Assembly: GCF_000471905.2 (NCBI RefSeq)
Contig: NW_006500103.1
Location: 260,859 to 324,858 of the forward strand
From: Amborella trichopoda
Taxonomy: Eukaryota; Streptophyta; Magnoliopsida; Amborellales; Amborellaceae
Direction: 5' to 3'
DNA length: 64,000 nt
In this document: positions 26,298-38,482 of the stretch, one piece after another
How positions within the stretch are numbered: position 1 is the stretch's first letter
Layout of the letters: every line of letters begins with the position of its first letter
Program-made: the position numbers and the translations under genes
The notes under the pieces: generated by a model
What the model was told of the DNA's origin: nothing
What the model saw: the letters and a program-made list of their open reading frames with translations, nothing else
The model's database searches: none

Positions 26298-26630
26298 AAG
26301 TTACAGCTTGGTTATAAACAAGGAAAATTGTTTCATGCAAGCTGGACTGCATTTCCACATGTGGTCCAAAAAGTGTAAAACATCTATCTTAAAGATGGAT
26401 GCAAGTAGTTTCATCTAAAAATAATGGAACTACTGGTCCAAATGTTTTCTTATTAAAATGGTTATTTCTAGTTTTTAAATTTTATTTATTTTTTCATATT
26501 CATAATCTCTATGTTAGAGATTACATATCCTTAAAAAATAAGTCCTAAAATCCATCTCAAATATAAATTTATTAAGCAGACCGTATTTCTACATACGCAA
26601 GCTTAGCTTCATCGAAACCGGGTCCTATAA

Positions 26631-27740
26631 GTAATTGTGATTTCTTTCTATCGAAAGTGTTAGTATACCATGGCTTTGTGGTTTTAATTGTGACTTCCTT
26701 GTATTGAAAGCAGCGTTTTAAAAAACGCCAAGTCGAACGGGACTCACCCGGTTCGACTCGAAATTCGCGAAAAGGGATCGGATCGGTTGAAAAATCGGAA
26801 ATCGTCCGTTTCTAGAGAGAACCGGACGATTCCGCACAGTGACTCGCCGATTCACTGTACGGAATCGGGGAGTCCGAACAGTGAATCGGCGACTCCGTAT
26901 GGNNNNNNNNNNNNNNNNNNNNTCCATGATTGAATTTTTTGTTTTTTGCTTTTTTTGTAACCCATGATCGGGTTTTTTGTAATCCATGATTGAATTTTTT
27001 GTAATCCATGATCGAACTATTTTTTTCTTTTTTTGTAATCCACGATTGAATTTTTTGTTTTTTTTGTTTGTTTTTTTTTGTAATCCATGATCGAATTTTA
27101 TGTAATCCATGATCGAATTTTATGTAATCCATGATCGAATTTTATGTAATCCATGATTGAATTTTTTAAAAATTTGTGAATTTTTTTTTTTAATCTATGA
27201 TCGAATTTTTTTTTGTAATCCATGATAGAATTTTTTGAAAATTTGTGATTTTTTTTGTAATCTATGATCGATTTTTTTGAAAATTTGTTATTATTTTTTT
27301 TTAATCCATATTATTCAAAGAGAAAATGAGAGAGATGATGATTTTGAGGCCACCCTATCCCAGCCATATTATTCACATATCGAGTCCCAACAGCAACAGT
27401 GTAGGGATGAGCACGAAATACTGTAAATTAAATGTTGAATGGTGGTTCATGCAGGGAAAGAACATATCAATATTCGCATATTCATTCAAAAACATGAAAA
27501 TTCTTAATGGAGTACCCTCATTTTTTATTGAATTCCTAAAAAATAATATTTATAATGAATTTTAATAATTTTTTCGAATTTTTTTTAAGCTTTATTCTGA
27601 CCGATTCACCCGATTCTCGATCCGAATCGCCGATTCACCGATCCGGATCGGTTTTTTAGAAGCCCGATCCGGATCACCGATTCGTTTTTTAAACCATTGA
27701 TCGAAAGTGTTAATATACCGTGGCTTTGTGGTTTTAAGTG
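26631..27740. mobile_element. hAT-type non-autonomous element inside a tandem repeat
   Basis: The element runs 26711-27699 with ends CAGCGTTTTAAAAAACGCC and (reverse complement) CAATGGTTTAAAAAACG. The 8-bp flanks ATTGAAAG (26703-26710) and ATCGAAAG (27700-27707) differ at one base. The last part matches the hAT element at 4867-6159. The target was the second unit of a roughly 53-bp tandem repeat (GTGTTAGTATACCATGGC near 26660, GTGTTAATATACCGTGGC near 27706), so the element splits that unit. An N gap (26903-26922) lies inside. Confidence 0.82.
26923..27310. repeat. Minisatellite inside the hAT element
   Basis: A dozen or more degenerate copies of a roughly 20-26-bp unit built on TGTAATCCATGATCGAATTT, separated by variable T runs. 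Open frames here (repeats such as SWITKK or IMDYKK) are by-products of the repeat. The array abuts the N gap, so its true length is uncertain. Confidence 0.85.
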
Positions 27741-27984
27741 GGCTATCGCATCAAAGACACGACAGCCGCATTTGATATATAAAAAATTAAAGCACTTTCC
27801 TTCAACAAATCTCACCATAAAACTCATATTACCTAAAATTTCATTTCTCCCTCCTTTAAGTGGTATATGATCATTTCTTGTTTGGAAGGCTAAAAACAAG
27901 TTTTCTAAGGCTCAAGGAAACAACATCTTTGTCTATGTAATATGTTTCAATTATAACATTTTATCACGACGAGATGATCAAAAC

Positions 27985-28464
27985 CAGTTTTCGACTACTT
28001 GGTCCAAGTTCCGAGTTGCACTCGGCGAGCTTGAGTTCCCCGAGTTAGGTATCCCACTTGGGGTTATTAAAAAAAAATCTTAAAATATCACAAAAAGAAA
28101 GATTTTTTTTTTCTTCCTATTTTCTATCATTTTGGCCAAAAATTGTTTTGGCCATGAATATTTATTTTTATATTTTTTATTTATTTTTAATTATTTTTAA
28201 AACACCTCCCATAACAAATTGATTTTTTTTCAAAATCTATTTTTGCTTCTTCTATTTTTACCTCATTTAGATGTCTTTTATTTAATTTAACTTGAAATAT
28301 ACATTTCCTTTTTTTATAATTTTTATTTTTTTAACATTTTTTTGCTGCTAGAATATTTGGCCTTACGTGGCTCGGTCTTGAGCCAAATACTCGACTCAGG
28401 CATTGGCCAAGTCGAGTACTTGGCTCAAGAACGAGCCAAGTATGAGCCCTGGTTTCTAACACTG
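27985..28464. mobile_element. Possible hAT-like MITE with CTCGG/CCGAG-rich ends
   Basis: The left part (CAGTTTTCGACTACTTGG) and, reverse-complemented, the right part (CAGTGTTAGAAACCAGGG) begin like hAT ends and enclose subterminal words such as ACTTGGCTC and GAGTCGAGT. The 8-bp flanks do not match, so the boundaries are tentative. Confidence 0.35.
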
Positions 28465-28734
28465 GTTGTATGAGCCATGGTATTGGAGATTTTCCTCTTC
28501 CATTTGAGAGACGGGTTTTAGAGAAACAAAAAAGAAACGATGATTTTGATACAGTAAAAATACACAATCTTACTATAAAAAATTTTAACCATACATTTCA
28601 AGGCTTTATATGTTTCACAAAGTTAGATTTGCAAGCAATTATACTATTTTTCAATATGGGATTTGGAATTTTCCTTAGATTTTGAGGGGCAATCAAGCCA
28701 CATTTTACCAAAACCTCAATCTAGGCAAGGAATT

Positions 28735-28915
28735 TATATTACGAGATTATTTATTTTTAGTACAAGGTCACAATTTTTTTTAGCTATTGGATGTGAAATC
28801 TAAAGTATTATTTTTTAAAAATCTCTTTTAGATTTAAGCCATATCGTGACCCATTTGATTTCACATCCAATAGTTGACAATATTTGTGACCAATCAAAAT
28901 TAAATGGTCCCGTAT
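28735..28915. mobile_element. Short MITE, family 2
   Basis: Inverted ends TTATTTTTAGTACAAGGTCAC and (inverted) TTTGTGACCAATCAAAATTAAATGG, with TATTGGATGTGAAATC facing GATTTCACATCCAATAG inside. It directly abuts the family-1 MITE that starts at 28929. Confidence 0.65.
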
Positions 28916-28919
28916 CAAA

Positions 28920-29521
28920 AATTCAAAAGGGAAAAAATTATATAAGGTTGCAACCTTAAATTGTAGAATCACATATGCACTTCAAAAATCTATCGAAAAT
29001 GTTATTTTAATGTTGAAAAAGCCCTCGTATCAATCATCTTGACATCGGGATCTATGAATATGAAACAAATAAGTTTTTGAATATCGGAAATAGTGCATCT
29101 TGCAACACATTATTTAAGATATTGAAATTCATAAAATGAATGGTGTAGATTCATTTTTGGAAGGGACTCATTTTGACCGTAGGTTTCAAATTGAACTTTT
29201 TTTTTTTGGATTGATTATTGAGATGAATAGAGTGTGTGTACAAAATTTGAGGTCATACAAATACCACAAACATGATTTTTTAGAAGTATCGTTGCATTCT
29301 ACTATGATACAACCGTTCCATTGGATAATTACTCGTTCATATATTTATAGATCTACTTGATTTTAACTATTTTTTAAATTAAAACTTTTCTAATTAGGTA
29401 CGAAAATGGATTTTAAGATAATACTAAAAAAAAACTTACAACAAAATTATATGTCATGATAAATTTTTAAAGGTGTGCCGTTTAAGGTTTCAACCTTATA
29501 AAAACCGCACCCAATTCAAAA
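28920..29521. mobile_element. MULE-type MITE, family 1, with perfect 9-bp TSD
   Basis: The element 28929-29512 starts GGGAAAAAATTATATAAGG and ends, reverse-complemented, GGGTGCGGTTTTTATAAGG. The 9-mer AATTCAAAA flanks both sides (28920-28928 and 29513-29521). A 9-bp target duplication points to a Mutator-like source. It ends about 180 bp before the TYW1 start codon. Confidence 0.82.
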
Positions 29522-29700
29522 TTAAATGGTATTAGAATTTGTGTTTGATGTAGGAGACCTCGATTGAGTCGTAGAACGATCCCCATTTTGAAACAAATAT
29601 TAAGTTAAGGTTTCAGTCGGAGGGAAACATTGGCGACCGCCATTAATCCGAACTCCAGATCCCCATGAAACTGAGAGGTGAGCCCTACACCTTCCTGAAC

Positions 29701-32700
29701 ATGATCTCCATCCAATCTCACCACCATCAATTGGCTTTTCTGGCGGCCCTCCTCTCCGCCACCGCCTGGTGCTTCTACAAGTCCACAACCCTCAGAACAC
29801 AAAGGAGAGAATCAACAAACCTACTGCACTCTTCCCACCTCGATCATTATAAGAAACCTAAGAACCAGCAGCTTAAATGCTCGTCTTCGTCGTCCTGCAA
29901 CTGCAGCACCTCACGAGAGCAACCAGACAATTCTTGCTGCAGGAGTGCTAAGATATTCTTTGCTTCTGAAACCGGAACTTCGGAGGGCCTGGCGCGCCGC
30001 CTCCTCCAAACCCTAAATGCCTCCTCCAAACAACTCATGTGTTCATTTGAGCTCGTGGATCCGAGCAGGTACGAGCCCGAGGATTTGCCCAAAGAAAACC
30101 TGGTTGTGATTGTGGCCTCGACTTGGGAAGATGGGAAGCCCCCCAGGAACTCGCAATTCCTTGCTCAATGGCTCCACGAGAGCTCCAACGATTTTAGGGT
30201 TGGCTCCACCCTCCTCACCTCCTGCAAGTTCGCTGTCTATGGGGTCGGGAGCAGCTCCTATGGCCCCAAAACCTTCAATAAGGTGGCTAGGGTTTTCTCT
30301 CACCAAATGGAGGCACTCGGTGCGATTGAGATCCTGCCCCTTTGCAAAGGGGATGTGGATACTGGTGATTTGGATCAATCCTTCAATCACTGGTGCATCC
30401 AAATTATAGACAGATTGTCAGGACTTGGGGATCGGTTATCCTCCTCAAATTTGAGGTCAATTGAGGTGGCTTCTTCTTCCAAAGGAGAAGATGAAGAGGA
30501 AAAGGCATCTGATGGTATTGAAGAAGATTCAGATGATGATAAAGAGAATAATGCATCCGATGGTTTTGAAGAAGATTCAGATGATGATAAAGAGAATAAT
30601 GATGGTGAATCAGTTGTTGATTTGGAAGATATAGCAGGCAAAGGTCCATCAAGGGAACCTCCACAAAATGGCAAGGTTGGAAGGAGGAGGAAATCTTTTG
30701 GAAAGACACAGGCTGATGTTAAGCCACTTTCTTCGATGAATAGAGTAGAGAATGGCGAGAGAAGGGAGATGGTGACGCCCGTTATTAGGGCTAACTTAGA
30801 GAAGCAGGTTTATGGTTTTCGATAAGTTGGTTTTTTTCTCAAATTATTTTGGTTTACAATAATTAGCGTTTTTTATTGAATTACCATATAGGACATCAAC
30901 TTAATATTTTGGTTTTATGACTTTTCCTTTTTGCAGGGGTATAAGATCATTGGTTCCCATAGTGGTGTGAAGATTTGCAGATGGACCAAGTCGCAACTGC
31001 GGGGACGTGGTGGTTGTTACAAGCACTCCTTCTATGGTATAGAGAGCCACAGGTTATCTTCTTCTCCTTTATCTTCCTTGGTATTTCAAGGAGAAAATTA
31101 ATGCTATATCTGTTTTTATATTATCTTCAAGGATTCATTTACTAATTGTTCTTACTTTTCTATTTGTATCTCCTTTTCATGCTACTTCTGTTGGTATGTC
31201 TAACTATTTCCTTGTAAATCCTTTTCTAATGAATGTATGAGCAAAGTCACTACTTTACAACTACCAATATTGAACAGGAGGCAAGATTTTGTGATCTCTA
31301 CTGCTTCATAATATATCTATGGGAATGTTAGTTACGGACGTGTCCCTTATAATGAGAGAAATCAAGTTGTCTATCAAAATGTCTCGTGTTTGAAACAATT
31401 TTAGACATCATTGAGAAGCAATATTACCTCAATGAATTGTGTAATGGATGATTTATGGGCTCCCTATGGATTTGAACCAGCTTGAATGCTCTTTTTTATT
31501 TTTATCTAATGAGACTATATACTAATTGTTTTCTATATAGATATTTATGTTCAAAACTAGAAATTTCTGTATGTGAAATGCCTATCTTCTCAGTTTTGAG
31601 TGGCTTATCTAAGTTGTAGCGTGCCCTGAGAGAAACAGCATTCATCCTAGGTCTCATGAGTGGTTAATATATGTGCTACACTTCTCATTTATAATGAGGG
31701 CAAACAAGTAGAGGCATACGAGTAGAGGCACACAATTGAATGCCCTTTTATAATGAGGCAAAACTAGAAATTTCTGTACATGAACTTCTATGTTGTAGGG
31801 GGAACATAGAAAGCTTTCCCTTTTTCCAATACCTTCTGAAGATGGTATCAAAACTTAAGAGAAATAATAATCTAGTTTCTGCACTGCTGACACATGAATC
31901 TCCCTAACCTGCGATGATCAGCCAAATTTTATTTAAAATTTCAAATAACTATAACCGTGTCTTCGAGATTTATTGGAAAAGAATTTTGAAATATTGGTGA
32001 GTGGGGAGTTTATTACAATAAAAAAAGAAGAAGAAGGAAAACGTCTTCTTTCTTGCTCTCCCAACATACCACCACATTCTGTTTAAGCAGCGTTTGCGAT
32101 CTATTAATTTTAACCATCTTATGTCAGGTTGTTTGTATTTCATCAACCTATTTATTGCACTTTTTATGCAATGATTGCTTCTCAGTTTACGTAAATTATC
32201 TGCTATTTTAGTGACCTTACTTTTGCCTGGAAGTCTGACTTTCTCCCTTCCTCTTGACAGGTGCATGGAGGCAACCCCCAGCCTAGCTTGTGCTAATAAA
32301 TGTGTGTTTTGTTGGAGGCACCATACTAATCCTGTTGGGAAGAGTTGGCAGTGGAAGTTAGATGATCCTCTAGAAATTGTAAATGCTGCAATCGACGAGC
32401 ACACAAAGATGATTAAGCAAATGAAAGGAGTTCCAGGTTGGTTCTACTTCTATAAGACAAGCACATATGCATTATGAAGACAGCGTGCGTGGGGGTTGAT
32501 TGCCAATAAACTCAGTTTCAGTTAATCTCGCATCAATTTTCTGGTTCTTGTGTGATGCTACACTCATGTGGGCATAAGTAGTGATGATTCAAGTGGTTTT
32601 CTATGTGGCATACAGGAGTGACTACGGAGCGTCTGTTTGAAGGTCTTTCACCTAGGCATTGTGCCCTTTCCCTTGTTGGTGAGCCTATCATGTACCCAGA

Positions 32701-34573
32701 GATCAATGCCCTCATTGATGAACTGCACAAGCGACGGATTTCTACATTTCTTGTAACAAATGCTCAGTTTCCAGAAAGAATTAGAATTCTTAAACCTGTT
32801 ACTCAGGCACGTAGCTCTCTGATTTGATTCATTATAAAGTCTAAATGCAGGAGGCATGTAGGTCTCTGGTTTGAGGGTAGTTGGCTCATTTATTTAGTGG
32901 GAGTTTCGTCAGATAATTTACTTATTGACATTTTATAAATTTCCAGTTGTATGTGAGTGTAGATGCTGCAACAAAAGAGAGCTTGAAGGCAATAGACAGA
33001 CCTCTCTTTGGGGATTTCTGGGAGCGATTCACTGTAAGTAAATTATCTTTAGATGGGAGGTGAGTTCTTTGATTGCTTAAGAAAGATATAGCTGAAATTG
33101 ATCCGGAGAAAAAAAAGGTATAACTAAAGACTTAAATGACAAGGGATGACTATGAGCTGTTTGACCTTAATACAGTTTGTTTTATGTTTAAAGTCATTGA
33201 ATTCTGAAAGAATTTTATCTAGTTCATGAAAGGGGTGAACGGCATTTCACTTATGTGGGTTGTAAGTGAGGGTACAACATAAGTTTTTTAGCAAATGCTG
33301 TGCTGTATCGATCTAAAAATCTTGTAATCGACCTTTGTTCTATGACATTTTTCTTCGTTTTTTCATTTAAATCATACCGAATACACATATAAGTCTTATA
33401 GAGGCTGAGTTACTCGCATGTTTAAGTTTAGCAGAACAGTTCCCTAGCTATCTGGAATAGTTCCTGCTTGAGTATTCAGGTCTTAGAAAGATGGACTCTG
33501 TCTTCCCTTTGATTCATTTTCTGTAACAGTGTTGGAATATCATAGCACAAGATTGCCTGCATCCGCACCCCTCAAGCAAGTATTACACAAATAATTGAAT
33601 GGAGGGGCATGTGTTGTATTGAATTTCAGGACAGGAATCAATAGGGTCTATGGGTTTTATATAATTTACTTGGAATCTGTCCACAAAAAATGTTTCTTTA
33701 GTGGGAATGCCATAAATATGTGTTAGTCGAGCTTTTTGATGAGCATAATTTTATGGAATTCATGTTTCTCCTTACAGTTCTTCACTTGATTAGTGTAAAT
33801 ATTGGCCACCATCGTGGAAGCTGGCCATCTAAAGAAGATAGATGCGAGGCCATTAACAAGATTGTCATACTAAATATTGTTGGACTTGCCTTGGCCACAA
33901 ACCTCGTTTTACAATATTGGACATGTTGGATTGCATTTAGAAATCAGTTAAACTATTTTGCTAACTTAGGATTCGATATCATGGCTCAAACCTTGTACTT
34001 TTCTAGTCGACTGGGTGTCTATGTTATATCTTGTATCAGTGAATATATTTATGTACCAAGTGTTTTAACCATTGATATTGTGACATATTGATAGGATTCA
34101 TTGAGGGCACTTCGTGAGAAGGAGCAGAGAACTGTGTACCGCTTGACTTTGGTCAAAGGATGGAATGCCGAGGACATAGATTCATACTATGAGTTGTTCA
34201 GCGTTGGAAAGCCAGACTTTGTTGAAATTAAGGGTGTTACCTACTGTGGCTCGTATGTCATCTTTCAATCCATCTCATTGTTTGAGGGTGTTCATGTCTT
34301 CCTCTTTTCTTATTGTTTTGTTTGCTTAATTGCATCTTGCCTCTTGAGATTTTTTTAGGTCTGCAACCTCCAAACTGACCATGGAGAATGTACCCTGGCA
34401 TTCGGATGTGAAAGCCTTTTCTGAGGCTTTGGCCTCGAAGAGTGGCAGCGAATATGAGATTGCCTGCGAACATGCCCATTCTTGTTGTGTACTCCTGGCA
34501 AGAGCTGACAAGTTCAAAGTTAATGGCCAGTGGTTCACTTGGATTGACTATGAAAGGTTCCATGACTTGGTAA

Positions 34574-34614
<41 letters not shown>

Positions 34615-34834
34615 CGCACACAAAACAAACAGCTTGTTCTAACGTATTCTCCTTGATTTCAAAATGTAGGTGGCTTCAGGTGTACCCTTTGGTGGTAAGG
34701 ATTACATGGCAGCCACACCCTCCTGGGCTGTTTATGGTGCTGAGGAAGGTGGGTTTGATCCAGATCAGGCCCGTTATAAAAAAGAGCGACGACATGGAAG
34801 TTGTAATGGTCAAAACCGTCAGCCTATAAGCTAA
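29701..34834 (+). CDS. TYW1: TYW1, S-adenosylmethionine-dependent tRNA 4-demethylwyosine synthase
   Basis: Eight exons join in frame: 29701-30807, 30937-31052, 32261-32436, 32616-32806, 32947-33033, 34095-34252, 34359-34569, 34670-34834 (736 aa). An N-terminal hydrophobic segment (LAFLAALLSATAWCFY) suggests a membrane anchor. A flavodoxin-like domain follows from about residue 82 (FFASETGTSEGLARRL, VIVASTWEDGKPP, GVGSSSYGP), then an acidic linker, then the radical-SAM domain with C418, C422 and C425 (CANKCVFC) binding the 4Fe-4S cluster. Wyosine-family residues TYCGSSATSKLTMENVPWHS are intact. It makes the tricyclic base of wybutosine at G37 of tRNA-Phe, using pyruvate. An ATG at 29665 is in frame, but 29701 gives the N-terminus seen in plant homologues. 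Intron 4 uses a GC donor. Confidence 0.95.
30520..30600 (+). repeat. TYW1: 48-nt coding repeat in the TYW1 acidic linker
   Basis: GAAGATTCAGATGATGATAA recurs at about 30523 and 30571, so the peptide EEDSDDDKENN appears twice, 16 residues apart. The spacing and near-identical DNA point to a recent in-frame duplication or slippage. Confidence 0.85.
34575..34612. repeat. (TC)n microsatellite in TYW1 intron 7
   Basis: A CT/TC run begins a few bases after the exon 7 donor at 34570. Confidence 0.85.
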
Positions 34835-36270
34835 TGCAGCGTGAGTGCTATCGATTGAGGAACCATGGAGGCTTATGCACAGTATGTGAAGTACATGGGC
34901 ACTCTTTTTTTCATTTTATTCTTTTTCCTGCAAGAGATTTTGAGTAGAAACCCTACGTTTCATAGGTTCTTAACACACTTAAAAGCAGAGAAAGGAAAAG
35001 TTGTGATCAATTTTTTTTCCCCCATCTTTTCTATTGAAAGGAAAATCTTGCATTTTGCAATGATAGGAAGTGAGAAATAACAAAGGGATGTAGTTAACGA
35101 TAATGTGGTATTTTCTGCATGGAAATGGAACTATAGTTATTCTTTTATGGAATCTCTCTTGGTAGTCATTTATTCTATAACGGTTTCACTTTTTGTTAGT
35201 CTCAACTATTTCATATTCTTTTCTGAGTTTGTTTTTTCATCAATTTAAGCATTCAGGAATTGAACTTATAACCAAATTCCTTATATACTTCTTATTTGTG
35301 AGAACAACTGTTATTCAATTGCAGAATGATAACAAGGCACAAAACGAGCAGGACCGACCTCCCTTCAGAGCCGAGGTTGAACTCAGCTAGTAGCCGAAAA
35401 GAGACCATCATATTCTGGTAATTGCAGAAAACATATGGTTTTGCACTGAGAGAAGTTACCATACATGAAGACCGTTTATGTTTGGTACAAGAGGCTCTGA
35501 TTACCCCCCGTAGCATAGTGGCTAGCTTTAAATCATGATGCTGGGGGTGTGCCCGTTCGATAACACTCAAAAGTCGTGAATTTTACTTAGCGCAAAACAA
35601 TGGCACACCAGCTCTGAGAGTTTTTTTTTCTTTCAATATATACCAAAGTTATTGGCTTTTTTTGCATACAATCCCAATGTATATTAGTATGTATGTTATG
35701 CTCCCATGGGGGCAACACAGTATTCTTACTCCTTTGGTAAAAGAGCAATTTAGGAGTATGTTTCTAATAGTGCTTCCGAGCATAGTGTACATTTACTGCC
35801 TCGTTTAGAAGAATTATTAGGGAGAATTTTTTCAATCTTGAATTTTGGGAACTACCTGAGAATCACTAGCAGGCAGACTATTTTTAAAAGAAAAAAATTG
35901 AAATCTGAGTTTTCTAACACTCATATCTCACTTTCTAATAATTTGATGGTTTCTATTCAATCTCGAGACATTGTTTTTTTTTCAAGTGCATAGTCAGTGT
36001 GATTAGGAATTTTTTATTTTAATTGAGGTTAATGCATGGGTTGAGAAGTTTACATCCGCAATGGGGTCTTATCCGATGGTGCAAATGGTACTTGCATGGG
36101 ATTATAAATTCTTTTGGCATTTTTTTCAATCCGCACTTTCGTATGCACCTAAGAATCACTAAGAACACGATTTTGAGTTCTTAACTCGTAGGTTTAGGGT
36201 TTGTTTGACAAAACAGAATTGAAATATTCAAACTTTTTAAAAATCTGAATAAAGCCACTACTATATATGA
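34835..36270. other. TYW1 3' flank
   Basis: T-rich sequence without a recognisable gene. It probably contains the 3' UTR and polyadenylation site. A SINE-like piece lies at 35493-35620. Confidence 0.4.
35493..35620 (+). mobile_element. tRNA-like SINE relic
   Basis: TAGCATAGTGG fits the RNA polymerase III box A exactly, and CCGTTCGATAAC 40 bases on resembles box B. The head is not a foldable tRNA by eye. GCTCTGA occurs on both sides, which may be a short target duplication. Confidence 0.4.
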
Positions 36271-36428
36271 ATTATATATTATACTGATATATATTTTTCT
36301 GCACATGTTTGATTATCTTTTATACAAAAAAAAAAAAGGAACAATGTCATCACACCACACCCTGTCTTTTTCTCTCTAATTTCACTTGTTTGATCGTCTT
36401 TTATACAAAAAAAAAGTAAATAAAATAA

Positions 36429-36469
<41 letters not shown>

Positions 36470-37372
36470 AGCAAAGTGATCACACTACACCATGCCTTTC
36501 TCTCTGATTTTGATTATCTTTTATCTTCTCTCTAGCCACCCTATTTCTCCAAAAACTCTCTCTGAAAAGAAGAGTTGCAGGCAATCTCTGCAACCTTGCA
36601 GGAAGCCATTGATTGGGCGAACTCGTGTTTCAAAGAGAATACACCGGCAAACTTTGAGCAATCTCAATAATTCGGTATAAGCAATGAAAGAGGATGAAAA
36701 GAAGGTGCTATCAGTTTTGGGTCGAAGCAATATATATGCAATTGTTCAATTGTTGGGCTCAGGTACTCATCATAGATGAGGGAGAGAATGGCAAGGGTAG
36801 TGTGTTCTTAGATTTTGTTCATCAGTTGCAGGAGAACGTGGCAATGGTTCTCTTCTTATACTTGATCCAGAATCATCCAATACACTAAATTATTGGACCA
36901 ACCAATTGCATTAGAAAAAAAATGACGCTGAAGTTCGAAAGAGCTTTAATTTGGGGAGCAATGTAGTTGGCCCTGAAATCCAACCATGAGAGATAGACCC
37001 AATGGAGAAGACCCTCAATCTTGGAGGGTGTAGGCATATGCAAATTGGGTGTCTGAAAATGCCAGCCTTTAAGGTGCGCAACAACCTCAACAACCCTAAT
37101 CGTCAATGCCATTACAAGAAAACGTCCGTTCAATTGAAAGAGATGACCTTTGTATGATTTTTGAGGCTCCATGGCTGCTTCTCGCCTGAAAGTTAAACCT
37201 CTTTTTGGCCACCCCAATAAGAGAGGTAGGAAAGTAGGCAACCTTGTTGGACGGGAGAAAGAGAGAGAGGGTGTCTGAGGCTTAATGCGAACGATAGAGA
37301 GAGCCCCGCCCTTCTGATTTTCAGCATCCCGGAAATTTCAAGTCCGAGTTTAATTTTTGGGGATTCAGATAT
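36271..37372. other. Spacer with a long (AT)n run, no recognised gene
   Basis: An AT repeat fills about 36431-36466. Open frames on both strands between 36490 and 37390 (60-118 codons) show no motif I know and no clear splice structure. They may be chance frames or an old gene fragment. Confidence 0.4.
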
Positions 37373-38052
37373 GGGTGCAGTTAACATATGGATGCATCCG
37401 TAGCTGTTGGTATATAATTTTGAAGTAAAATATTCTTAGGATTACCTCAAAATCTATTTTTATATCTAATTATNNNNNNNNNNNNNNNNNNNNNNNNNNN
37501 NNNNNNNNNNNNNNNNNNNNNNNNNNNNNNNNNNNNNNNNNNNNNNNNNNNNNNNNNNNNNNNNNNNNNNNNNNNNNNNNNNNNNNNNNNNNNNNNNNNN
37601 NNNNNNNNNNNNNNNNNNNNNNNNNNNNNNNNNNNNNNNNNNNNNNNNNNNNNNNNNNNNNNNNNNNNNNNNNNNNNNNNNNNNNNNNNNNNNNNNNNNN
37701 NNNNNNNNNNNNNNNNNNNNNNNNNNNNNNNNNNNNNNNNNNNNNNNNNNNNNNNNNNNNNNNNNNNNNNNNNNNNNNNNNNNNNNNNNNNNNNNNNNNN
37801 NNNNNNNNNNNNNNNNNNNNNNNNNNNNNNNNNNNNNNNNNNNNNNNNNNNNNNNNNNNNNNNNNNNNNNNNNNNNNNNNNNNNNNNNNNNNNNNNNNNN
37901 NNNNNNNNNNNNNNNNNNNNNNNNNNNNNNNNNNNNNNNNNNNNNNNNNNNNNNNNNNNNNCATTAAAACTACCTTTTCCAATGGATTGGATTTTTGAGG
38001 CGCATCCGCAGTTCTACATTATAAGGGTGCATCCTTATATAAACTTTTTCCC
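37373..38052. mobile_element. MULE-type MITE, family 1, interrupted by the assembly gap
   Basis: The left end GGGTGCAGTTAACATATGG and the right end (reverse complement GGGAAAAAGTTTATATAAGG) frame the gap, with related GATGCATCCG/CGCATCCGCAG words inside each end. Much of the interior is N. Confidence 0.55.
37474..37961. other. Assembly gap (488 N)
   Basis: A run of undetermined bases. Nothing can be said about its content. Confidence 0.99.
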
Positions 38053-38482
38053 AATTATCTGAATATAGAAAGATGTGATTGGATCCCATCAAACATGGTA
38101 TATCAACTGCTATAATTAGAATGATACTAAATTTCATAATATCTTAAAATATTAAGATATTAGAGTGCTACCAAACATAGCTTTAATCTTACAAAAATGG
38201 GATATATTTATTTTTTATAAACAGAGAGTGCTTTCCAAATTGAAATTTGTTATTTTGGAGGTTCATTGCTAGGTTAAGAGGTCACATCCCTAACATTGGG
38301 GCCCAAAACTGCTCTAACAAATACTTGGTGCAGTAGTAGAACACGGGAAAAAAGAAGGAAGGGCCCGGCATTCATTTCTTCATTCCGCTATTATTAATAG
38401 TGGGGTGGTTAAAGCACGCCTCTGATCGTTGCTGCTTCCTGCTTGCTGCTTGCCCAAGTTGCAGGTTGATGCAATAGTTCAT
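38053..38482. other. Spacer, nothing recognised
   Basis: AT-rich sequence between two family-1 MITEs. I see no gene, RNA or repeat of defined ends. Confidence 0.4.

Noticed and set aside
26718..27132. Two long minus-strand frames with repeated Trp-Ile-Thr-Lys-Lys or Met-Asp-Tyr motifs
   Set aside because: They are read through a minisatellite inside a hAT element and through an N gap, so they are not genes.
33720..34091. 123-codon open frame between TYW1 exons 5 and 6
   Set aside because: It lies entirely within a TYW1 intron, has no recognised motif, and the flanking exons join in frame across it.
36885..37241. 118-codon minus-strand frame in the spacer before the gap
   Set aside because: No family resemblance, no splice context and no supporting frame on either side. 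Composition alone can explain it.
37470..37982. 170-codon frame of unknown residues
   Set aside because: It is the N gap itself.
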